Origin: Acidobacteriota bacterium
GTDB taxonomy: Bacteria > Acidobacteriota > Terriglobia > Versatilivoradales > Versatilivoraceae
DNA length: 50,436 bases
Reading direction: 5' to 3'
Assembly (NCBI GenBank): GCA_028875575.1
Contig: JAPPDF010000045.1
Location: 1-50,436 of the forward strand
The position numbers and the translations under genes were made by a program. How positions within the stretch are numbered: position 1 is the stretch's first letter; every line of letters begins with the position of its first letter. Below, in pieces: positions 34,193 to 43,513 of this stretch. The notes below the pieces were generated by a model. It was not told where the DNA came from. It ran no database searches and saw only the letters and a list, made by a program, of their open reading frames with translations.

Positions 34193-35158
34193 ATGAATAT
34201 GAGAGGTTCGTGGGCATTGACTGGGTGTCTTGTGCTGATCGGAATGGTCTTTCTGACACCTTCTTCACCTGAGGCAGCCGAACAACCTGAAGTCCAGTTC
34301 GTGTCTCACGGGACGACTCCAGCGCCGGTCGAATATGTGACCACGACCTTTAGTCAGGATTCGACCTCGACCCTGACGGATCTGGTGAGCGTGTTCCGGA
34401 ACATTTCGGACGAACCTGTGACCGCTATTAAGGTACGTTGGACGGTTCACGGTCGTTCAGGCGGGAAGACGAGTGCGACAGTCACCACGGATACACGTCC
34501 TTTTGGAAACGAAGAATCCATGGGAGGGGAGCCATATTTGCCGGGAAGTACTATAGAAATACCCAGCGAAGCAACCCTTGGGATGCCCGCTGGAATTGAG
34601 CGCATCGAAGTCAGATTGGATTTCGTAGAAACGCCAGGCGAGCGGAGTCCTGGTGTCGAATGGTGGCCGAATTACAGCGAGGTGTGGCCCGATCGGAGCG
34701 AATCGTGGCGAAGTATGGCCGCCAAGCGCCGTCGTGTTGCGGCGTTCAGGTCCTTTCTGGTACGGGAGGCCGATAAAAAGGGTCTGGGACGGATTGAAGA
34801 GATTCTCCAGATGGAGAGGGCGAGATTAGGCAGGATCGTCCCAATGACCGCCGAGGCCTCGACCCCGGTATCGGAGACGTGTCGGTCTCACCCAAACCTA
34901 GAGCCGGGAGACCCGCCGGACAAGATGGTCGTCGAGAGTATCGAGATCTGCGGGAAATTTGTCGGCGATCCCGAGTCTTTGAAGGCGCTTATCGCCTCGA
35001 AGATCGAAACCAGGCCCGGAGACAGGTTTGACCCTGACGCCCTGAAGAAGGATGTTCGAGCGGTGTGGTCACTCGGTCGGGTGGACTCGCTGCGTGTCGG
35101 GACCAATAAGGGTCCGCGTGGAATAATCTTGGTATTCGAGGTCGAAGAACGCGGTTAG
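34193..35158 (+). CDS. secreted protein with one C-terminal POTRA-like domain
   Basis: A 321-residue protein of mixed make-up. Residues 1-29 form a Sec signal ending PSSPEAAEQ. Residues 32-150 look like a beta-sandwich (VSVFRNISDEPVTAIKVRWTV). Residues 155-215 are charged and helical. Residues 246-320 match a POTRA/surface-antigen pattern: VVESIEICGKFVGDPESLK, TRPGDRFDPDALKKDVRAVW, LGRVDSLRV, ILVFEVEERG. No beta-barrel follows, unlike BamA or two-partner transporters. GGGGG precedes the ATG at 34193. Its base composition is lower in GC with different codon use than the neighbours, suggesting recent acquisition. It is on the same strand as the PQQ-type lipoprotein. Confidence 0.65.
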   Translation: MNMRGSWALTGCLVLIGMVFLTPSSPEAAEQPEVQFVSHGTTPAPVEYVTTTFSQDSTSTLTDLVSVFRNISDEPVTAIKVRWTVHGRSGGKTSATVTTDTRPFGNEESMGGEPYLPGSTIEIPSEATLGMPAGIERIEVRLDFVETPGERSPGVEWWPNYSEVWPDRSESWRSMAAKRRRVAAFRSFLVREADKKGLGRIEEILQMERARLGRIVPMTAEASTPVSETCRSHPNLEPGDPPDKMVVESIEICGKFVGDPESLKALIASKIETRPGDRFDPDALKKDVRAVWSLGRVDSLRVGTNKGPRGIILVFEVEERG

Positions 35159-35196
35159 CTAGCTGCTCCGCCTTTGCCCACTCCTCCCTGCATTGC

Positions 35197-35709
35197 TCAC
35201 TCCGCACTTCCCGTTCGAAGCAAGGTGAACTGAATGCGCCGGTGCCTTTCGTCCTGGCCGCGTTCGTGAAAGACGAAGTAGACCTCCCGGCTCCGCGGGT
35301 TCAGCGGGCGGTGCACCCTGAGGGTGCCTCTCCAGTCGTAGCTCTCTTCGCGGTATTGCGGTTTTCCGGTCTTGCTGTAGCGCCGGTCGAAGTCGCTGCG
35401 AAGGGGCACGGCCGAGGCCTGCAGAAATACGGTGCCCAACAGGGGAACCGCGCCCGGCAGGTCCTGGGCGTCGTCTTCCAGAACCTTTCCCTCCACGCGG
35501 GCCAAGGCCTGCTCCCCCTGGGAGAACAGTAGCCAGGTCTTTTGCTCGAGTCGTACCTCCAGGTCCACTTTCCCCTTTGGCACCGGTTGACCCTGCCGGG
35601 TCTGCAGCTCCAGCGGCAGGCGGAGGCTTCCCTTGTAAGTCGGCGGCGCCTCCTGGGCCACGGCGCCCAGGGGAAAGAGCCAAAGCAGGAGAAGTATCGT
35701 TACCGGCAT
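35197..35709 (-). CDS. secreted hypothetical protein, 170 aa
   Basis: I do not recognise this family. A Sec signal (MPVTILLLLWLFPLGAVAQE) is followed by a predicted all-beta protein with segments such as YKGSLRLPLELQTRQGQPV, KVDLEVRLEQKTWLLF, TVFLQASAVPLRSDF and YFVFHERGQDERHRRIQFTLL. It is periplasmic or surface-located by inference. It lies 175 bp downstream of the second DUF1501 gene, same strand, and converges with the POTRA-like gene. Confidence 0.65.
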   Translation of the reverse strand: MPVTILLLLWLFPLGAVAQEAPPTYKGSLRLPLELQTRQGQPVPKGKVDLEVRLEQKTWLLFSQGEQALARVEGKVLEDDAQDLPGAVPLLGTVFLQASAVPLRSDFDRRYSKTGKPQYREESYDWRGTLRVHRPLNPRSREVYFVFHERGQDERHRRIQFTLLRTGSAE

Positions 35710-35884
35710 GGCGGACGTCTCAAGAACGGGCGGAGCCCCGGCGCCTCTCCCTTGAACCTGAAAATCCCGTCCGGGGAGGCGGCGGGAAGTCGGCCTCCAA
35801 AAGCCTTGGGCGGCAGGGGCAATGGGCGATGGGAGCTTGTTCGGCCTTGGAACCGAAGGCGGCGGCGCGTTTGCGCTGCCGGGT

Positions 35885-37330
35885 TCAACCGGCGACCAGC
35901 TTACCGGACAGGTCGTTCTGTCCGCCGACGTCGGTGAGCCGTCGGTTGCGGCCTTCGAAGAAGTAGGTCAGCTTCTCGTGGTCCAGACCCAGCAGCGAAA
36001 GGATGGTGGCATGCAGATCGTGGACGTGCACCCGGTCCTCGACGGCCCGGAAGCCCAGCTCGTCTGTGGCGCCGATGGCCTTGCCGCCGCGGATCCCGCC
36101 TCCGGCCATCCAGGTGGTGAAGCCGTAGGGGTTGTGGTCCCGGCCCATCTTTCCCTGGTTGATGGGAGTGCGGCCGAATTCGCCCGTCCAGAGCAGCAGG
36201 GTGCTGTCCAGCAATCCGCGCTGCTTCAGGTCGGCGATCAGGCCGGCGATGGGCTGGTCGATCTTGGCGGCGCTGCCCACGTGTAGTTGATCGTTCTCGG
36301 TATGACCGTCCCAGCCGCTCTTGTAGAGCTGGATGAAGCGGACGCCCCGCTCGACCATCCGCCGCGCCAGCAGGCACATGCGCCCGAACTTGGCCGTGGT
36401 TTCGGAATTCAACCCGTACAACTGTCGAACGTGTTCCGGTTCGCCGGCGATGTCGATCAGCTCGGGGGCTGCCGTCTGCATGCGGAAAGCCAGCTCGTAG
36501 TTGGTCAGGCGGGCGGCCAGGCGGGAGTCGTCCTGCCGCTCCTGGTCCAGGTGCCTCTGGTTCCAGCGGCCCACCTGGTCCAGGATCTTTCGCTGGTTTC
36601 CGGGATCGATGGGGGGCGTCAGGTTCCGAAGGGGATTCCCCTCGGTCCGCATGAAGGTGCCCTGGTAGGCTGCGGGAAGGAACCCGGCTCCATAGACCGC
36701 CTTGGTGGAGACGCCGGCTCCCTCCGACATGGCCACGTAGGCGGGCAGGTTCTCGGTCTCGCTGCCGAGGCCGTAAACCACCCAGGCTCCCACGCTGGGA
36801 TGCCCCAGCCGGACCGATCCCGTCAGCATGACGCTCATGGCGGGCCCGTGGATGAAGGAGTCGTGGTAGCAGGATCGGATCACCGCCAGGTCGTCGGCGT
36901 GTTGGCCCAACCGACTGAACAAGTCGGAGATCTCCAGGCCCGATTGCCCATACGGGCGGAAGGTCCGCCGGGACCCCAGCAGCTTCATGTCCTCGACCTT
37001 GACGAACTGCAAGTCCAGGTCCTTGGTGACGAAGCTGGGCGGGATGGGCTGACCGTCAAGCCGGCTCAGCAGGGGCTTGGGGTCAAAGCTGTCCATCTGA
37101 CTGGGGCCACCCTTCATATACAGACAGATGACACTCTTGGCCTTGGCCGGGAAGTGCGGCGTCCGGGAAGCCAGTGGATCGATGGGCGCGGACGACACAA
37201 CGTTCCCCAGGGCCTGTTCACGATTCAGCAGGTAGCCCAGGGCCAGGCCTCCAAAGCCGAAGCCGGAGGTGGTCAGAAACTCCCTCCGAGACCTGACGGT
37301 CATTTGCCGGTTGCAGCAACTGTGATCCAT
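35885..37330 (-). CDS. DUF1501 protein, Tat-exported (second pair)
   Basis: A 481-residue DUF1501 protein with a clear Tat signal (RSRREFLTTSGFGFGGLALG, residues 13-32). Family blocks: KSVICLYMKGGPSQMDSFDPKP, FRPYGQSGLEISDLFSRLG, HGPAMSVMLTGS, LWTGEFGRTPINQ, GRDHNPYGFTTWMAGGG, HVHDLHATILSLLGLDHE. It is diverged from the copy at 24107-25531 but collinear with it. The start at 37330 is chosen for GAGGAG about 9 bases upstream. It follows the second PSD1 gene by 60 bp. The role is as for the first copy: probably periplasmic, reaction unproven. Confidence 0.9.
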   Translation of the reverse strand: MDHSCCNRQMTVRSRREFLTTSGFGFGGLALGYLLNREQALGNVVSSAPIDPLASRTPHFPAKAKSVICLYMKGGPSQMDSFDPKPLLSRLDGQPIPPSFVTKDLDLQFVKVEDMKLLGSRRTFRPYGQSGLEISDLFSRLGQHADDLAVIRSCYHDSFIHGPAMSVMLTGSVRLGHPSVGAWVVYGLGSETENLPAYVAMSEGAGVSTKAVYGAGFLPAAYQGTFMRTEGNPLRNLTPPIDPGNQRKILDQVGRWNQRHLDQERQDDSRLAARLTNYELAFRMQTAAPELIDIAGEPEHVRQLYGLNSETTAKFGRMCLLARRMVERGVRFIQLYKSGWDGHTENDQLHVGSAAKIDQPIAGLIADLKQRGLLDSTLLLWTGEFGRTPINQGKMGRDHNPYGFTTWMAGGGIRGGKAIGATDELGFRAVEDRVHVHDLHATILSLLGLDHEKLTYFFEGRNRRLTDVGGQNDLSGKLVAG

Positions 37331-37390
37331 TGGAATTGGCTCCTCGTACCCGACATGGTAACAGCCGGCGGCCGGGTTTAACAAGGACTG

Positions 37391-40042
37391 TCAGTCCACG
37401 TAGGAAAACTCGCTCAGGTTGAAGACGGCCAGGCACAACTGGGTGAGGGCCCGGGTGCGAGCCTGACCCTTCTCGGCCAGCGAGTCGGGCTTTCCGGCAT
37501 TGACCTCCGATTCCGTCAGCGACTCCAGCAGCGTTGCGGCCTCGTCCTGCTCTTTGGCGGTGGGTCCCCGTCCCAGGGCAACGCGCCAGGCCTGGCGGAT
37601 CCAGCCGGACGGATTGTCCCCGACCTCGCGGATCAGGCGGGCCGCAAAGGCCTGGGCCTGGCTGAAGACCATCTTGTCGTTCAGGAAAAAGAGGGCCTGG
37701 GGAGGCACGGTGGTGACTTCGCGCACCGAACAGCTTACGGCCGGATCGGGTGTGTCGAAGGTCTCGAACATGGGGAATCCGAAATTCCGCTGCACCAGGA
37801 TGTAGACCGCCCGGCGATTCTGCTCCTCCGGGTCGGCGTAGACCCGGATCCAGTTCTTGCCCGAGAGGTCCCCTTCCTCCGGCGTCGGGCAAAAGGACCG
37901 CCCGCCCAGCTTCCGGTTGAGGGTCCCGGCGGCGGCATGGAGGGCGTCCCACAGGGCCTCGGCCTCCAGGCGGCGCCGGTTCATGCGCCACAGGTAGAGA
38001 TTTTTGGGGTCGGCCAGGGCCGCGGCCGGGTCGGAGTATTGGCTGCTCCTCCGATAGGCCTGGGAGGCCATGATGAGACGGTGCATCGACTTGAGGCTCC
38101 AGCCCCTGCGCACCAGCTCGGTCGCCAGCCAGTCCAGAAGTTCCGGATGGCTGGGCTCGGCTCCCATTCGCCCGAAGTCGTTGGGTGTGCTCACGATGCC
38201 CGATCCGAAATGCCACTGCCAGAGGCGGTTGGCCAGCACTCGCGCGGTCAGGGGATGGTCGGGGCGGCTCAGCCAAAGGGCCAGCTTGGCCCGCGACCGC
38301 GGAACCGCCAGCTCCGAGGCAGGCTGCTCCAGGTCCATTCCGTTGGCCAGGATGCGAGGAAGCCCCGGTTCCACCTTCTCCAGGTTTTTGCCCAGGTCCC
38401 CCCGATCCAGGACGTGGATCGCCGGAACCAGCTCGGCTTGGCGATGGCCCATGACCACCGCCTTGGGGATGTCGAACAGGGCGTCGTAATGGGTCTGGTG
38501 GGAGGCTTCGGTGGTCGGCACCTTCAGCACGGCGTGCCCCAGCTTTTCCACGAGTTCCTTGCGCTGGACCTTTTCCTGCGGGGTCAGGTGCTTTTCCAGG
38601 TCCAGAAGGGTCAATCCGTTCGGGTCGCCCAACTTCTTCAAGGCCTCGGCCAGGGGAGCGGCCAGCCTTTCCTGCTCCAGCGTGCGATCGTCGTCCGGAA
38701 TTGCGAAGGCTTGCACCACCTCCGCCGGAAACTCCGCCTTCTTGGCTTCGAACACGCGCCGGCTGACTTTCTTCTCCAATAGTCGGTGCGTCCAGCGGAG
38801 CTCGGCCAGGGTCAGGAAGCCCGAGTAGGATTCGGACCGGTGAAACATGGAAAGCTTGGTGACCACCGGAATTTCCATGGTGTCGCTGCCCGCGAAGATG
38901 GCCTGGAAGCGGTAATAGTCCTTCTGGGACAGGGGATCGAACTTGTGGTCGTGGCAGCGGGCACAGCCCAGCGTGAGCCCCATGAATGCCGAGGCGGTGG
39001 TGTCGACCCAGTCGGTCAGGATTTCATTGAGCTCCCGGCTGGCGTCCATCTTGGATTCGCCCGTCTGGGGCACCAGCCCGTAGAGCCCCGTGCCTACCCG
39101 GGCTTCCAGCTGCCGCAGCTTCTCCACCGCGATGGCGTAGGTGCCTTCCAGGTCCAGGTTGTTGGGCCAGAGCTCGTCGGCCGCGATCTGCTCCTGGAGG
39201 AATCGGTCGAAGGGCTTGTCCTCGTTGAAGGACTTGATGACGTAGTCCCGGTAGCGCCAGGCATGGGGGAAGAAGGCATCGGTTTCAAACCCGGCCGAGT
39301 CGGCATAGCGCACCACGTCCAGCCAGTGCCGTCCCCAGCGTTCCCCGTAGTGGGGAGATTCCAGCAACTCGTTCACCACCGACTGGAAGGCTCGGGGCGA
39401 GTCGTCCTTGAGGAAGCGGTCCACCTGCTCCGGCGTGGGGGGAAGGCCGATCAGGTCGAAGTAGGCGCGCCGAATCAAGGTGCGCTTGTCGGCGGGAGGC
39501 GCTGCGGGCAACCCTTTTTCCCGCAGCTTGGCCAGCACGAAGGCGTCGATCGGGTTTCCTTGCCACTCCTTCCCGCCTACCAGGGGCAAAGTGGGGCGCC
39601 GCGGCTTGCGGAACGACCACCAGTCGGGCTCCTCCGCTGCCGGGTCGGCGTCGTCGCTGTTGTCTTCCCAGACGGCGCCCGAGTCGATCCATTGACGAAT
39701 GAGGTCCAGCTTCTCCTTGGGCAGGCGGGGTGATTCCGGGGGCATTTGGAGCTCCCCGATGTGGGCGGCGGCCTGGAACAGAAGACTGTCTTCGGCCTTT
39801 CCCGGGACCAGCGACGGTCCGCGGGAGCCCCCCTTCAGGAAGGATTCCCGCTGCCTCAGGTCCAGGCCCGACATCTGGGCCGCCCCGTGGCAGCTCAGGC
39901 AGTTCTCGGCCAGGATGGCCTGGACGGACTCGAACAGCGGCGGCTTGTCTTGGGCCAAGCCGGCGGTCACCGAACTCGAGAGCCCGGCAATCAGGGCCAG
40001 AACCGGAAGGAATTTCGTTCGCATTGGATTGTTGGCCGGCAT
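37391..40042 (-). CDS. PSD1/planctomycete-type cytochrome c protein (second pair)
   Basis: An 883-residue exported protein with the same layout as the one at 21286: signal (FLPVLALIAGLSSSVTAGLA), haem motif C48-L-S-C51-H52, DUF1549 with IDAFVLAKLREKGLPA, HYGERWGRHWLDVVRYADS and CARCHDHKFDPLSQKDYYRF (second C-x-x-C-H), and DUF1553 with HPLTARVLANRLWQWHFGSGIV and NDFGRMGAEPSHPELLDWLA. It is shorter in the middle than the first copy. An alternative ATG at 40024 gives a tighter signal. Its partner DUF1501 gene is downstream; a DUF4864 gene lies 40 bp upstream on the same strand. Confidence 0.9.
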   Translation of the reverse strand: MPANNPMRTKFLPVLALIAGLSSSVTAGLAQDKPPLFESVQAILAENCLSCHGAAQMSGLDLRQRESFLKGGSRGPSLVPGKAEDSLLFQAAAHIGELQMPPESPRLPKEKLDLIRQWIDSGAVWEDNSDDADPAAEEPDWWSFRKPRRPTLPLVGGKEWQGNPIDAFVLAKLREKGLPAAPPADKRTLIRRAYFDLIGLPPTPEQVDRFLKDDSPRAFQSVVNELLESPHYGERWGRHWLDVVRYADSAGFETDAFFPHAWRYRDYVIKSFNEDKPFDRFLQEQIAADELWPNNLDLEGTYAIAVEKLRQLEARVGTGLYGLVPQTGESKMDASRELNEILTDWVDTTASAFMGLTLGCARCHDHKFDPLSQKDYYRFQAIFAGSDTMEIPVVTKLSMFHRSESYSGFLTLAELRWTHRLLEKKVSRRVFEAKKAEFPAEVVQAFAIPDDDRTLEQERLAAPLAEALKKLGDPNGLTLLDLEKHLTPQEKVQRKELVEKLGHAVLKVPTTEASHQTHYDALFDIPKAVVMGHRQAELVPAIHVLDRGDLGKNLEKVEPGLPRILANGMDLEQPASELAVPRSRAKLALWLSRPDHPLTARVLANRLWQWHFGSGIVSTPNDFGRMGAEPSHPELLDWLATELVRRGWSLKSMHRLIMASQAYRRSSQYSDPAAALADPKNLYLWRMNRRRLEAEALWDALHAAAGTLNRKLGGRSFCPTPEEGDLSGKNWIRVYADPEEQNRRAVYILVQRNFGFPMFETFDTPDPAVSCSVREVTTVPPQALFFLNDKMVFSQAQAFAARLIREVGDNPSGWIRQAWRVALGRGPTAKEQDEAATLLESLTESEVNAGKPDSLAEKGQARTRALTQLCLAVFNLSEFSYVD

Positions 40043-40082
40043 CCGTCGCCAGCCGGATGCAAGGCGGCGACCGCAGCCGAGT

Positions 40083-40631
40083 TCAGACCTGCCGGTAATC
40101 CTCTCGAACCTCGAAACGCATCACGCTGTCGGTCATCCAGCAGTCCTTGAAGGGAGCTTCGGACTGCCGTGACAACTGGAACAGATAGCCCACCCGGCTG
40201 CCGTCCCCTGCCTTCAGGATGACCGTCTGGGAGGCCTGATTCCCCTCCCGCTTGAGTTTACCATAGCGGGCCCCGCCATGATTCAACATGGGCCGGTAAG
40301 CTGGATTGTGCACCATCTCGATAAAGCGCGGCAGGGGGCCGGTGGCCTTCTTGTTGGCCGGCGATGCGAAACGGAAGGTGATTTCAATTCCGGCATCCGG
40401 GTGGGGCCGGTCATTGTCTCCCAGGGCCTCGATCTGGATGCGCACCACCTTTTCCGGCGGGTAAGCAGGCCGCGGGCGCAACTCCGACTTGGCTCCGATC
40501 GCTTCCGTGGCAGCCTGCAGACCGGCCGAAAGCCGGCTCCCGTCCGAGGGATTCAAGACCCACCAGATCAGGACTGTTCCGGCGGCGGCCATCGCAAGAA
40601 TACGGGCCAGGGGCCGGCTGCAACACTTCAT
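40083..40631 (-). CDS. DUF4864-like exported or anchored protein
   Basis: A 182-residue protein. The N-terminus LARILAMAAAGTVLIWWVLN is a signal anchor. The rest matches the DUF4864 pattern: VVRIQIEALGDND, AGIEITFRFASPANK, RFIEMVHNPAYRPMLNH, SQTVILKAGDGSRVGYLFQLSRQ, KDCWMTDSVMRFE. The family, an NTF2-like fold, has no assigned biochemical role. It is first in a minus-strand group with the second PSD1 and DUF1501 genes (40-bp gap), so a role in that export or degradation system is possible. Confidence 0.7.
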   Translation of the reverse strand: MKCCSRPLARILAMAAAGTVLIWWVLNPSDGSRLSAGLQAATEAIGAKSELRPRPAYPPEKVVRIQIEALGDNDRPHPDAGIEITFRFASPANKKATGPLPRFIEMVHNPAYRPMLNHGGARYGKLKREGNQASQTVILKAGDGSRVGYLFQLSRQSEAPFKDCWMTDSVMRFEVREDYRQV

Positions 40632-41174
40632 GGCATTGCGCTGCCTTCAAGAGACAGGGGTCCGGTGGCGCGGCGCCTTTGCCTCTCGTGGTTCCCAGTT
40701 AGATTTAGGGTGGCAAGTATAGCGCCTCGAGAGGCGGCTTGCACCCATTGATCAGGGGGTTCCCTCGGTGGGACGATGTCATGGGATGAAGTCCCCCCGG
40801 GAGCGCGGGCGTCCCGCCCGCACAACACTGGCAAGGCCTCGCCCATTTCCTCGACCCGGGTCGACCGGCGACGGCGCCAGGGGTCTGCTTCGACCGGGCC
40901 TATGCCGCTCCCGCCGTGACGGTGGCCGCGTGCCTCATCGCAGGGAAACTGAGCGGCACCCAGCGGGATAGCAGGCGGGCGGGACGCCCGCGCTCCCGGG
41001 CGGTGCCGTCTCGATTTGCCGGCGGGTCCTTCGGGGGTGAAACAAGGCGAGTCTCAGGCGAAGTGTCCGCGAACTCCCCGCATGGTCACTACGGAATGCT
41101 TTTCTCCGGTTGGAGCGTTTGATAGAAATGGACCCCAGCCATACTCATCCCAACCACCCCTCAAGGAGGCTTCG
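40632..41174. other. intergenic region with a GC-rich mobile repeat
   Basis: No gene seen in 543 bp between the divergent DUF4864 and TIM-barrel genes. The centre is occupied by the inverted-repeat element described at 40796-41000. To its right, 41001-41160 is ordinary GC-rich sequence, ending in the AAGGAGG site of the next gene. Confidence 0.4.
40796..41000. mobile_element. 205-bp element with perfect 26-bp terminal inverted repeats
   Basis: The left end (40796-40821, starting CCCGGGAGCGCGGGCGTC) and right end (40975-41000) are exact reverse complements over 26 bp. The 153-bp interior has no coding potential. The end sequence resembles a GC-rich repeat I know from intergenic regions of many environmental bacterial genomes. 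No target-site duplication is obvious. Probably non-autonomous. Confidence 0.6.
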
Positions 41175-42896
41175 ATGAAACGACGCGATTTCGTGAGAAC
41201 CGCACTGGCCGCAGGTTTGGCTCCGGGTCTGCTGGCCCCAGCGGCGTCGGCCAATCCGATTCGGCCACGGTCGGGGGCCGCCCCGAAGAAGCCGCGCATT
41301 ATGTTCTACCACGACAGCCGCCATCCCCTCATGTACATGTACGAGCCCCCCATTCAGAAACAGGAGGTGGAAGCTGCCGTGGATGAGCTGGTAGAAACCT
41401 CGGTGGAAGTGCTCAACTTTTGCCTGGCGGACGGCCGCACCTTTTTTCACGATACGAAGGTGGGAGAGGTGTTCGGACACCACGTCCGCAAGTGGCCCCA
41501 CGTGGTCTTCCAGCGCGCCCAACAGAACGCGAGTTCGTTGCTGGAGGCCGGGCTGGATCAGTTGCAGGTGCTCTGCGAGCGGTCCCACGAAAAGGGCATG
41601 CTGCTCTATCCCGCTCTGCTGGTGAACCAGGGCAGGCGCGGGTCACGCGAGGAGGACGTGCGCAGCTCCCTTTTCCGCCTGGACAACCAGCACCTGGAGA
41701 TCGGCGCCCGCGGCGACCTGGATCCGGAGTTCTCCGGACTCACCAGCCTGGACTTCAAGCATCCGGAGGTCCGGGAGGAGCGTTTCGCCCTGATCGAAGA
41801 GGTGCTCAGGAACTACCCGGTGGATGGATTCGAACTGACGCTGGCCTATCAGAGCCCCTCGCCCCACTTCTTCCATCCCGATGAAGTCGAGGCCGGCCGT
41901 CCCCTCATGACTGCCTGGATCGAGCGGATCCACCGGACCCTGAAGAAGACCGGCCAGGATCGTGAGCTGGCCATCCGGGTCCCCGGAGACCTCGACACCT
42001 GCCTGGGGCTGGGCCTGGACGTAAGGGAGTGGATGCGGCAGGGGATCGTGGACGTCGTCATTGGCGAGACTTTCGGGGTCTACTGGGGTCGGGTGGACCA
42101 TGCGGCCGACTACCGGCCCCTGCTGGAGGCGGCCAGGGGCACCTCAACCCGCGTTTTCGCCGTGCTCAACAGCATGGTCGACTCCGACCGCCTGTCCAAC
42201 GGCTCGATTGAAATGATCCGGGCAGCGGCCTGCAACTACTGGGATCAGGGGGTCGACGGCATCTACCTCAACCAGTGGTTCCAGGGGGCCAACTGGCCCT
42301 ATCGGGCCGCCTTCTACGAACAGCTTCGGGAAATTCCCCATCCCGACATCATGGCCCCCAAGGACAAGCTCTATCTCGTCCCGACCGCGGGCAGCTACCA
42401 ATCCCCGCCCTGGGAACCCGGGATGCCCCTGCCCCGCAAGCTGGCACAGGGCGAACCGTTGCGCCTGGAACTTCCCGTCAGCGACGACCTGCCCTTCTGG
42501 AATCGGGTCAACCGGGTCCACGAGGTGCTGCTGAGGTTTCGGGTGATGAACACCAATCAACTGGACCGGCTGGTCTTCCGCCTGAACGGCCGGTCCCTGC
42601 CGGATTCGGGACTGCGGAAGATCAACCAGCTCTACCGAATGAGCACTCCCAACCGGGGCGGGGGTTTCGGCTACTGGTTCGTCTACCGCCTGGATGCCTC
42701 CCATTGGCCTCGGAAGGGAAAAAACGAAGTGGAGGTTCTACTGGAACACCGGGACGCCACCATCATTCCCGAAATTCTGCTGCACGACGTGGAACTGGAA
42801 ATCCGCTACCTGATGGGCAGGAACTACCATCGCAACGAGGACCCCGACCTGGGTCCCAGCCTGCCCCTGCGGGACACGGTGCTACACCGGTCGTAG
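41175..42896 (+). CDS. Tat-exported TIM-barrel glycoside-hydrolase-like protein
   Basis: A 573-residue protein. The N-terminus MKRRDFVRTALAAGLAPGLLA is a Tat signal with K-R-R-D-F. The body has the alternating pattern of a (beta/alpha)8 barrel: PRIMFYHDSRHPLMYMYE; LTSLDFKHPEVREERFALIEE; NYPVDGFELTLAYQSPSPHFFHP; ELAIRVPGDLDTCLGLGLDV; DVVIGETFGVYWGRVDH; GVDGIYLNQWFQGANWPYR. Conserved-looking acids are the Glu of DGFELT and the Glu of VIGETFG, possible catalytic residues. A C-terminal beta domain (residues 430-560) resembles a jelly-roll. It is similar in style to GHL10/DUF4015-type barrels, but I cannot name the family. AAGGAGG lies 5 bases before the ATG. Confidence 0.7.
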   Translation: MKRRDFVRTALAAGLAPGLLAPAASANPIRPRSGAAPKKPRIMFYHDSRHPLMYMYEPPIQKQEVEAAVDELVETSVEVLNFCLADGRTFFHDTKVGEVFGHHVRKWPHVVFQRAQQNASSLLEAGLDQLQVLCERSHEKGMLLYPALLVNQGRRGSREEDVRSSLFRLDNQHLEIGARGDLDPEFSGLTSLDFKHPEVREERFALIEEVLRNYPVDGFELTLAYQSPSPHFFHPDEVEAGRPLMTAWIERIHRTLKKTGQDRELAIRVPGDLDTCLGLGLDVREWMRQGIVDVVIGETFGVYWGRVDHAADYRPLLEAARGTSTRVFAVLNSMVDSDRLSNGSIEMIRAAACNYWDQGVDGIYLNQWFQGANWPYRAAFYEQLREIPHPDIMAPKDKLYLVPTAGSYQSPPWEPGMPLPRKLAQGEPLRLELPVSDDLPFWNRVNRVHEVLLRFRVMNTNQLDRLVFRLNGRSLPDSGLRKINQLYRMSTPNRGGGFGYWFVYRLDASHWPRKGKNEVEVLLEHRDATIIPEILLHDVELEIRYLMGRNYHRNEDPDLGPSLPLRDTVLHRS

Positions 42897-43036
42897 GGTG
42901 AAATAGTCGTGCATTCCGGGACAAACTGGCCAAGTGCCAGCCTCGCCGAGTACAATTCGCCACCCGGAGGCACTATTCCCCCGATGCAGCGGTGGCGTCA
43001 TTTGCCATCATGGACTTAACCAAGGAGACATGCACC

Positions 43037-43513
43037 ATGCCGGTTTCACCCATTCCCGAGGGGTACCACTCAGTCACTCCCTATCTGATCCTGAAGGACG
43101 CGGCCGCCGCAATCGAGTTCTACAAGAAGGCCCTTGGCGCCGTGGAGCTGTTCCGCATGGAGGCTCCGGGTGGCAAGATCGGGCACGCCGAGATCAAGAT
43201 CGGGGACTCCCACGTCATGCTCGCCGATGAATATCCCGACATGGGTTACAGGGGTCCCGAGTCGCTTGGAGGAACCTCCGTCACCCTGATGGTCTACGTC
43301 GATGACGTCGACACGACATACCCGCAGGCAATTGCAGCCGGTGGCAAGGAACTTCGCCCGCTACAGAATCAGTTCTACGGAGACCGTTCCGGAACGCTGA
43401 CCGATCCCTTCGGCCACGTGTGGACCATCAGCACCCACGTGGAGGACGTTTCCGAGGAGGAGATGGCGAAGCGGGCCGAGGCCGCGATGAAAGAGGCTGG
43501 CGTGTCGGACTAG
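43037..43513 (+). CDS. VOC-family (glyoxalase/PhnB-like) protein
   Basis: A 158-residue vicinal-oxygen-chelate-fold protein of the PhnB-like group: VTPYLILKDAAAAIEFYKKALGAVELFRMEAPGG, GHAEIKIGDSHVMLADEYPD, SVTLMVYVDDVDTTYPQAIAAG, and YGDRSGTLTDPFGHVWTISTH. The His and Glu positions for metal binding are partly present (GHAEI). It is cytosolic, with unknown substrate. The ATG at 43037 has AAGGAG about 9 bases upstream; the frame extends 15 codons earlier without support. Confidence 0.85.
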   Translation: MPVSPIPEGYHSVTPYLILKDAAAAIEFYKKALGAVELFRMEAPGGKIGHAEIKIGDSHVMLADEYPDMGYRGPESLGGTSVTLMVYVDDVDTTYPQAIAAGGKELRPLQNQFYGDRSGTLTDPFGHVWTISTHVEDVSEEEMAKRAEAAMKEAGVSD

